Below, piece by piece: positions 23,090 through 31,401 of a stretch of DNA of 31,401 bases. The notes below the pieces were generated by a model. The model made no database searches. It had not been told where the DNA came from and worked only from the letters and a program-made list of their open reading frames with translations. A program made the translations under genes and the position numbers. The stretch comes from Paraglomus occultum. Lineage: Eukaryota > Glomeromycota > Glomeromycetes > Paraglomerales > Paraglomeraceae. Position 1 is the stretch's first letter. Each line of letters begins with the position of its first letter. The stretch is from positions 1 through 31,401 of the forward strand of contig CAJVPJ010000267.1 in the NCBI GenBank assembly GCA_910592205.1, written 5' to 3'.

Positions 23090-24247
23090 TTTTAGTTGTT
23101 GACTTGTTATTTTCCAGCTTTGCTGTGTCGAGAATACATAAACAATTTTTGCGCAATTTATAATGGTAATGTTTTTTCCTCGGAACTCTGCAACTTTATT
23201 AATTGCTGCGTATGTCACATAACGTTGCAAAATAGTTGGAATTTTAGGGGTATCAAATTCGGGGGTCAGAGCCACGAAATAGGATAGATTACGTCACGAT
23301 ACGTATGTTTTTATTTTCTGCTCGCTTTTTGGAAATAGAAGACAAGGTACAAAAGGCAAAAGACCAAATTGGTACGATAATGCATATTTGCAATTGTTAA
23401 TGAGAGATTTTCTTTGCAAGCTGTTTTTTAAATAAAGTTGTATTTACTGTACAAACATTCATCGGAGTAACTATATGGGACGCAAATGCCCGAGATTTAG
23501 GGTGGAGTTTTATTATCGTAGCTTATGTTCATATTTGGTTAAATCATCGCGTCAAACCGTGAAATCGTCTTTCGATCAGACGTAAAAATAATTTTATTTT
23601 ATTTTTTTCTCAAAAAAAAAAAAGGCCCTTTTTACAGAAAAATTTATTAATGATATTAGTTTTAATTTTAAGAAAAAAGTCGGTTGTAATCAGCCGACGC
23701 ATAACACACGATATCTTAGTTTTCCTGATTATTAAATAGTTTCATTTGCATTCTCGTCCCTCTCGTTTCCCCGATCGAAACGTTTATTAGACACATTTGA
23801 CAACCGACTTTCCTACCTTTCAGCATTGATTTTGTTGATCTTAAACCTTGTATTGGTTACGAAAAATATATGTGGTTCCTGCCTTCACCATTTATTACTA
23901 ATATTGTGCTCCCTATATGTAACCCGTTAGAATAACGTGATTTACTTAACAGTCACACGAATTTGATATGTTTGTTACATATCCCATTTATTATCCCGAC
24001 AACCGATCCCCTGCCATGACATGCCCAATCGAACTTCAGTCAACACCACACAAACTCCCAAGCTAGATCACGTGTCAACGAGCAAGCATACATTCGCAAT
24101 TGCTCACTGTTCTTTTCTGCACACATTCTCTCAACTCGTCGTCCTCAACTCACTCGCTCTTTCACTAACTCATTAATGCTCTATCAGACCATACTTTACA
24201 ACGTAACTTCACCCATACCGACATACCCTCTACACCTTTAATTTCTC
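23090..24247. promoter_or_regulatory. Divergent intergenic region between the MIT-protein and kelch genes
   Basis: About 1.16 kb between two divergent starts. It contains a 12-bp inverted pair (aaagtcggttgt 23676-23687, acaaccgacttt 23800-23811) and an A-run at 23617-23628. A C/T-rich stretch (about 24100-24240) before the kelch ATG resembles a fungal pyrimidine-rich leader. No gene is seen inside. Confidence 0.4.
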
Positions 24248-26230
24248 ATGGCAGAACACTTTCCCTCCGATGATGACACAATCAACTCCCCCGCCTGCCC
24301 GGAATCACCTACTCTAGGCGAAAACGGTTTCGAAGACGCAATGTCAAATCCTGTTTCCATACAAACCTCGTCTGAAACAGCAAGCGATACCCCAAACAGT
24401 GCTGGGTCACCAAGCAGTAGTGATGCACCACGATCAGTAAGAAGCGGTCTAAGTTTAAATGGAGGAGCACAAGGAAACGGGAATGGATACGGGATGCCGA
24501 TTAACTCTCCTACAACATTTATTAATGACCGAAGTATACGGTCTACTCTTCCACTACAAAACGCATCTATGAATAATGGTTACTTAATTAATCCGATATA
24601 TCCTGGTGATAGATATGCCATAAACAACAACGCTAATAGAGACCAGGACAATGTACATCATCCCCATCGCCATCTCCATCATCATCGTCGTAGAGATAAT
24701 TTACCAATTCCTTCACCGTCAGTTGCGCCCGCTCCTGCTCCAGCAATGTATTGGTCGAGAATACAGACACATGGAAAACCAGGAGTACGACCGTTGAGAG
24801 CGCACACGGTCAACTTGGTTGGTGAATTAATGTTCGTGTTTGGTGGCTGTGATGCGAGAACTTGTTTCAATACAGTCTATGTATTTGATGCAGGTAAGTC
24901 AAGAAAGAAAAATGTGAAATGGAAAATGGTGGTGGTACTTTTGAAAGAGATCTTATCATAGTCTTCAGTGCGTCTCGATTATAGCATAATGGTTACAATG
25001 AATGCAATTCGAATCTGCAAGTTGAAGGAAAGACAAACAAGCTGTGCAAATCAAATGCTTATCTCTCTTTCATCTTTCATCCTTTAGACACAATGTATTG
25101 GAGCAGGCCAAAAGTATATGGAGATCCACCGCCGTCTTGCCGTGCTCATTCCTCAACACTTGTCGATAAACGCCTGTTTATATTCGGGGGTGGTGACGGC
25201 CCAATATACTTTAATGATCTATACGTTTTTGACACGGGTATGTGAAACTTTCGTCTAGTGTACGAAAAGGAAAAATAAGTAGAGGAGCGTGTATATACTG
25301 CAAATAATCAAAAACGATAAGTGACTCTAACATGATTTGCCAATAACCAGATACGATGACTTGGTCAAAACCGATGACTTCCGGTCAGGCACCAAGTCCT
25401 CGGCGCGCACATACGACTGTATATTACAACAACCATGTCTATGTATTTGCTGGTGGTGATGGTGTGCGTGCCCTTAATGATGTATATTCTCTCGACATTT
25501 CAGACATGACCAATCTTGTATGGAAAAAATTAGAACCAGAGGGAAGGGCACCTACCTCGAGGGGATATCACACTAGTAATTTAGTTGGAAGTAAAATGAT
25601 AATCTATGGAGGAAGTGACGGACACGATTGTTTTCGGGACGTACATATTTTGGATCTAGGTAAGCTTTTATTCTCTTTCGAGAACTGTGAGAGGAAAATA
25701 ACGTAAAACTCGGATGCGCAAGCGCGATTCAATATTCGATAATCTCACATGCGTAATCGTCTAAATCTTGTTCCCCTCCATGTTCTCGTAGACAAGCTCT
25801 ATTGGGTTGAAGTGCAAATAAACAAATCTTTCCCTCGCTTATCGCACACATCAACACAAGTCGGATCGTACCTGTTCATAGTCTGTGGCCACGACGGTAC
25901 AAGGTATACGTCGGAAGTGCTACTATTGAATTTAGGTACGTGACAATTGTTATGTTGACATACTATACATGTGATTGTATTCTTGATCTGTCGTGCTCAC
26001 GCTACTATATTCATTTGTTTTCAGTAACTATGGAATGGGAAAGTCGTAAAGTGTATGGTGTGCCTCCATCTTCCCGCGGCTATCACACTGCCGTACTTCA
26101 TGACTCGCGATTATTCATTTTCGGTGGTTACGATGGTCATCACGTTTTCGATGATGTGTATGTAGTAGACCTGGCGGCCTGTGCATACTTACCACAAATC
26201 ACAACGTTCCAATTACCAACCGATCTATGA
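24248..26230 (+). CDS. Six-blade kelch-repeat protein, five exons
   Basis: Exons 24248-24893, 25088-25237, 25351-25659, 25792-25935 and 26025-26230 join in phase to 484 residues. The first 165 residues are Ser/Asn/Pro-rich and disordered, with a His cluster (HHPHRHLHHHRRR, about 137-149). Six kelch blades follow, each with the hydrophobic-Gly-Gly core (FVFGGCD, FIFGGGDG, YVFAGGDG, IIYGGSDG, FIVCGHDG, FIFGGYDG) and a Trp at a fixed spacing; blade 5 has Cys in place of the first Gly. Blades form a beta-propeller used for protein binding. RABEPK/Tea1-like scaffolds are the nearest families I can suggest, without assignment. Every intron is phase 1 and falls at the same point of a blade. The start is the first ATG (tctcatgg). 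Confidence 0.92.
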
Positions 26231-27040
26231 CAACGTTTGCGTTGTAAAACCTACACGTTTGATTCTCCTTTACGCTTGGTTTTGGTGTTTGCTATACTTT
26301 ACCCCTCTTCGATATATATACACATTCCATCCAAACTTATATATTAATTTAAAAGTCAATATGAGACATTTTAAATACCTGTTTAAAATTCAAAAATTGT
26401 ATTTATTTAGTGTTTGAAACTTGGCAAAGACAATGTGGATAATTACAAAGATGTTCACTTTTGCGGGGGATAAAATGAGAAATAATTCCATGTTGAGAGT
26501 AAAAACAAAATATTACAAATTCTACCCTTACTCTATACGTATCTATATATAAACTGTTACGAAGACGATGGTTTTGCAATAGTTGAGGATAGTTAGAACT
26601 TACATCTGTTGGCATTTGTACTTTTGCTTTAAAAAAATAAAATAATAGTGCGAAATGCATGGCTTCCTTCCTACTCAATGGTCAAACCATAATGGTTTTT
26701 TAGGTAAATAAATTAGTTCTATTTTATTCCGTCAGTAACAGCAGCATTGTGTGAATGAACTACACGTCCTTCTCTTGTCTATCTGCCTATACTCTCAACG
26801 TCTTCTACGTCCACGGGCTAATTCATATATATTACATTCAGTCAATCTTGATATTCTTGTAATATCGTCCAATTCTCTCCGGCTTATTACGATTATGCTT
26901 GTCTTGGAAAATCTCCAATACCATTGTCACTAGAGTCCTTGAGAAAGTGTATATAGCAACGTAATACGGCACAAGGTATGGATTGTAGTCTAGCGAGTAT
27001 AAAAGACACTTGAGTACGCGGAAAATCAAGTTCATAAAAG
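26231..27040. other. Convergent intergenic region
   Basis: About 0.8 kb between the 3' ends of the kelch and membrane-protein genes. A minus-strand frame of 79 codons (26838-27077) could be an alternative last exon of the membrane gene. Otherwise nothing coding is recognised. Confidence 0.4.
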
Positions 27041-28130
27041 TCAGAAAGCGGAATGAATGGAAAAAATCTGCATACATTTGTGTAAACCTTCGTCTAATTG
27101 CTGGCCTTCGATGACAAACGTTTCAGCAGTCCTTTAAAAAGACATGAAAGCTTGGTTAGTGTATGAGTCTCGATATCAAAAATTTATTATTGCTCCACTC
27201 ATAACTTCTACTATGCATATCAATTCTTAACAACTATCCCATATTTCCTGTTTCTGTTCTTGAGACATTGAAATATTCCATCCATTTGCTTACCCTCTGG
27301 TCAAAGACATGATAACTAAACCCAAACACACTGCGCAATAAATGGCCAATGCAATCTTATGGAAGTGGGCCCGTGTCCATAATGACAGTTCTACGTATTT
27401 GTTCGGGATACTCAAAATGTCGACACGCTTCTCTTCCGGAAAGAGAAAGCAGAAAATGAATATCGGAGAATGCCACAAGGCAGTAAACGTTGAATGATAT
27501 CCTTTTCGTCGCAATTCAATCCAGAGTAACAAAGCAATGAGGAACGTGACAGCAAAGTAGATTACTGCACCCCCAGCGAGTCCCCATACGAGTCGGGATG
27601 CTGCACAATAATCAAAGCCAGGAATGTCGTAACGATCTGAGCAAGCTTGAAAAAGTGTTACTGAATAGTCAACCTTTACTGATGCGCTGGCATCCCTGAG
27701 AACGTTCCAACCCAGTAGGAATACGTTTGTCAAGAACATCTACGTGGGGGCGAGAAAAGAGAGAGAGAGAGAGAGAGAGAGAGATAATTGATCAATTGAT
27801 TGGGAAATACTATCAAGTTTCTTCTCCATACTGGTTGGTCACATAAATCCTGGTAATAAATCAACCTTGAAGACGAATAGACTAAATTATGGTAGTCGTT
27901 TTCCTAGTACTTACTTCGTAGTACGGTACTATTCGAGAAATGACTTCGCCTCTCGTAATGACATGTCCATTCTCAGGTGGCCTAAAGAGCCAGCCGTCAC
28001 CGTCACTTCCTACTGAAATGCCGTCTTCGGGTTTCTCCAAAGGGTAAGTATTATGTCCAGAGGCACTTTCGGCAGCACCAGAATTATACTCGGTAGGTAA
28101 CCTTGCCCTTGCATACGAATTGCTGTACAT
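27041..28130 (-). CDS. Unrecognised multi-span membrane protein, three exons
   Basis: Exons 28130-27915, 27739-27294 and 27131-27041 give 250 residues. Residues 1-72 are soluble and polar (YARARLPTEYNSG...), ending IVPYYE. The rest is membrane-associated: MFLTNVFLLGW (about 73-83), a strong span LVWGLAGGAVIYFAVTFLIA at about 121-147, a short hydrophobic stretch HSPIFIFCFLF (about 163-173), and HKIALAIYCAVCLGLVIM at about 200-217. The loop between the first two segments has two Cys (FQACSDRYD, FDYCAAS) that could pair outside the cytosol. I do not recognise the family. Exons 1 and 2 are well supported by splice signals and phase. Exon 3 follows a CTAAC branch site but its extent is uncertain, because other acceptors open different C-termini. 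Confidence 0.65.
27759..27784. repeat. (GA)13 microsatellite inside intron 1 of the membrane-protein gene
   Basis: Thirteen perfect GA units. On the coding (minus) strand this is (TC)13 ending 19 nt before the splice acceptor at 27740, so it forms the polypyrimidine tract. Confidence 0.9.
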
Positions 28131-29286
28131 TTTACGTTGTAATTACGGTTCCACTATAATAGAATCTTTTCTAGTTGAAGTCCTAACAGTAGATGGTAAA
28201 TATGTCTAAGGACACGACTAGTCTTTTAGAGGAAAGGAGAGGAAAGAAAAGGGAAAGGCGAGAAGAGAGAAAAGAATGAAATCGAGTATTTGTCGACAGA
28301 GACAAAGTATATTTTATTAATATTAAAATAATTTGAAATATCAATTCGTTACAAATTGCATATTGTATTAATCTATAATCTTTCATGCAATTCCATAATT
28401 CGTTAGTGGCCATTGTTGCAAACAGGAGTGGTTTAATGACCATGTGTATACGAGCCAAAGCCACTAGTCGGACATTGCCATTTTCTTTCGCAAAGCCCCT
28501 TGTGGAAGGTGGAGGGGGGAAGGGGAGAGAATCTTATTGTTATAAATATCCGAGGATAACGAATAATTGGCCAAGGGTTTAAGTGATATCAAATTCAAAT
28601 TTATATTAGTGCAAAGTAATAAAAATAGTATAATGCGCCACTAACAAAAAATGGCTTTTGTGGCTTGGAAACGGTTGATCGTCTGTATGAGAGAGAATCT
28701 GTGAACAACCTCACACAGTATTAATGCGCCTAGACTATAATCAAAGAACATTGTGTATTGTACAGCCTTCGATTAGAGTTCAGCATTTATAAAATTTAAA
28801 ATTTAAATAAATCGTTCGAATTGTTGCAATGCCACGAGTTTGCCCGAAACTCAAATTTTATTCAGCTCTGATATTTGAATCGTAGAGACATTCTCTTCAT
28901 AATGCATCATTAATCATTCGGATATTCTTGCTATGCCAATCGGCCATCGACCCATGATAATAATCGTGTGCGAGGTCAAGAAATTAGATCAAATAAATGC
29001 TTTGATATGCGGGCATCCCTCGTTTATAAAATATTGATTAATGATTCGAAACCTTCATTTGCCAAATTCGATAATTGGATTATATTACAAGTAGTACGTG
29101 TAATTCACATAACATTTGAAACTTGATACGATCTTGCTACCACAAATTGCTTTCGCTTTTTTTATGCTCATTTTCGGTTTACATTAAAAGAACATATCTT
29201 TTGTTGAGTAACCTTTATTGGTTAAAGCGGGCTAGTTGGACCCCTATAAACAAATACTTAATCCTATACTTTTCAAGTTTAGATCG
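28131..29286. other. Intergenic between membrane-protein and antiporter genes
   Basis: About 1.16 kb, AT-rich. It presumably contains the promoter of the membrane-protein gene and the 3' UTR of the antiporter gene. The purine-rich stretch 28228-28275 (plus strand) is a C/T-rich tract upstream of the membrane gene on its coding strand. No other gene is seen. Confidence 0.4.
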
Positions 29287-31401
29287 TCAAACGCTATTTA
29301 CATTAATCTGAGCGTTGAAAGTGGAGTCGCCACCGAGCCCGACATCACTCGTTACAGCAGCAGGCCTACATTCAGTCATATTTTCGAATAACACGTCACG
29401 CATGTCTCCGCAAACTTCGGAAGAAATACGAGTTGGCCTCTCGAACTTATTGTTCGACTGTGTAGAACTCTTTAGTAACAGCAATTGTTTGTAACTAAAC
29501 CTTTTTCGCAAAGTATGTTCTAGCGTGGACTTTGATATGTATTCAAATAATCATGTACTTTACAAGCTCGCATTAAATCCCAACCCTGTCAAGAATTTGT
29601 GGGGGAACGAAACGACTTCTGTGAAGGAACCACACAAAATCAAAATCCGTCAGTGATTTGCAGTAAATATACCATTTTTGGTCCAGACGATTTATCTCGC
29701 TCGAGACAATTGTTCGTAATTTGTTATAAGAACTGAAACTAATTGTGGATCCCATTTTAACGTGTTTACCTATTCTCCTTCTTTCCTTGAACAACAAATA
29801 TGCTCGCTTCTACACCACCACCGAGCATAGCAGTGGCCATTTCACCCAGACTCCTACGCATATCATTACTACTGATTCTCAATTGTCTAATTATCTCCAT
29901 CCACTCATCACGATGACTATAAGTAACATTGTGTTGTCCATGTCCAACTATTACAAGGTCTTTCCTTTCAACTACATCCTTCGCATACTCAACAGCAGTT
30001 TGCATAGGTGTAGCAGATCTCAGAGAAATGTACTTTACGCGCGGATTAGAATTGAGCGAACCATGAGGACCAAAATACTTGTCAATAAGTAGTTCATCGG
30101 CCGCATTAGATGCTATCCGATCAGCCGTAGAATAGTTAATAACGGATATCGAAGCAGATGACATGTGATGAGCTGGTGGAGGTTTTTGTAGATTTGCTAT
30201 ATGTGGGTTGACTGGTCCCTCTTCATCAGTCCGTGTATCATCGGGGTTAATCTGTACCGTCCTCATTGTTGGTGTGGATACAGGTATTAGTCGACTGTCG
30301 TTATCAGTTGGCTCTGTTGACTTTGTTATCCTTAGAACTGTTGCGTCGACACGTGGATTCTCTGCCAATCGAGCGAGTAGTAATAGTGCTTCGCGGTCAT
30401 CAGAGCCAGCAACAAACGGAACGAATACCGAAATACTAACATCTCGACACCCGGGTCTACCCGGAGCCATTCCGAGGCCTCTGTCGATGAATACGCCTAC
30501 TGTTATGCCATCAATTACTCTATATGCCTCTTGTATGAATTGAGCTACCTGAGGATTAGTGTCTGAATATTCACGAGGCTTATAAAAGTCTTCAGGTGTA
30601 TCGTACGCAGTCGAGCCAGCCCCATTCCAGGGTATTATTACAAGATTAGCTGATGATTGTTTCGCGCTTTGCACGACTTGGTCTGCAAACTTGTGAAATG
30701 GTCTAAACGATAAAGTGGCTTCGACATCAAAAAAGTTTAGCCTACCGAACATATGAAACACGTTTATGATAGGATCGTGATGGGCAATGTTGGCGCTTTC
30801 ACACGACTTCATAATTGCTGACAGACGTTGGCCCAGTTCCATTAGACGCAAAACATGAAGCATTATTGTATCATCGGAGCCATTTGATCTGTTTGAGTTA
30901 TTCCCGTCGTGAGATATAGACATGGAATCGCGTCGTGACGCAGTTGGTTGGAGGAGCTGAAGTAGAGTCATCAAAGACGATATAAATTCTGCTTTGTTTA
31001 GTACGACGAGTATATTGTTCTTCTTAGAGTAATCGATGGTAGTGCAGGATAGCTCCAAGTTGGGTCGTTCTTGTCTTGCAGACTTTCTGAATACTTTCAA
31101 TGCAAGAGGTGTTGTGAGACAAGTTGTTACAATGGCCCTACATGACATTAAATGATATCATCCATGTTATAAACTCGGTCTGGTATGAAAATATGACAAA
31201 ACCGTCAACATTTGGATAAAACTTACATAACCACAAGAATTGCAAAGACTTTTCCGTCAATGACACCAGCCTCCAGACCAATGTTAAGAACGATCAATTC
31301 GACAAGGCTATTGATATTGGTGATTGAATCATATGAGAAAATAGAATAGCAAAGAATAATACCAACATTAATGCTACTCTCTTCCATACTTACCCTTTAC
31401 A
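29287..31401 (-). CDS. K+/H+ antiporter (Kha1-like, CPA2), C-terminal part, truncated by the window edge
   Basis: The 5' end lies beyond the right edge. Exons: 31401-31394 (partial), 31307-31227, then 31137 onward. The first exons encode CKGLVELIVLNIGLEAG and VVMAIVTTCLTTPLALK, the last transmembrane helices of Kha1-type antiporters. A long cytosolic domain of some 440 residues follows, with USP-like features: LVIIPWNGAGS, SISVFVPFVAGSDDREALLL, KDLVIVGHG, EASIFVVQG. The large exon can end at the TAA at 29766. Alternatively it splices at 29770 in phase to 29618-29585 and 29529-29287, adding about 90 residues of protein-like sequence ending NAQINVNSV; I favour this but less firmly. The family exchanges K+ for H+ across endosomal or Golgi-type membranes. 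The transport core is outside the window. Confidence 0.85.

Noticed and set aside
24970-25020. tRNA-like A-box (tagcataatggtta) and B-box (ttcgaatct)
   Set aside because: The boxes are too close for an anticodon arm and no cloverleaf folds; it lies in a kelch intron.

Overview
This window is AT-rich eukaryotic nuclear DNA. It carries protein genes broken by many short spliceosomal introns, mostly about 50-200 nt, with GTRAGT-like donors and CTAAC-type branch sites. The gene set (ALDH, FUR1-type UPRT, a GLI/ZIC-type zinc-finger factor, an Atg38/NRBF2-like MIT protein, a kelch protein and a Kha1-type K+/H+ antiporter) and the compact exons point to a fungus. An early-diverging lineage such as Mucoromycota/Glomeromycotina fits the AT-richness and simple-repeat content, but this placement is inference.

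Layout: 1-660 is a GC-richer block with a diverged direct repeat. 674-1471 (+) is an intronless orphan helical protein with two membrane spans. 1.5-4.1 kb has no convincing gene. 4080-6149 (-) is a complete 500-aa aldehyde dehydrogenase in eight exons. 6.4-7.0 kb holds a nested inverted-repeat (MITE-like) element. 7035-8310 (-) is a complete 216-aa uracil phosphoribosyltransferase whose first coding exon appears to be only the ATG. A second MITE-like element lies at 8408-8808. 9247-14270 (-) is one gene: several long glutamine-rich open stretches splice in phase into a 1398-aa C2H2 transcription factor. 14.3-19.97 kb is a long stretch without a clear gene; near 14.9 kb it has a paired E-box/CCAAT cluster that may be the factor's promoter.

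19975-23089 (-) reconstructs in ten phase-consistent exons to a 544-aa MIT-domain coiled-coil protein with two LC3/Atg8-interaction-like motifs. It is divergent from a six-blade kelch protein (24248-26230, +) whose introns sit at the same place in each blade. 27041-28130 (-) is an unrecognised multi-span membrane protein. 29287-31401 (-) is the C-terminal half of a K+/H+ antiporter running off the right edge.

The genes form no operon or cluster. They look like ordinary neighbours covering carbonyl oxidation, pyrimidine salvage, transcription, autophagy or membrane trafficking, and ion homeostasis. All exon models were built by hand from splice signals, reading phase and family motifs, without transcript data.
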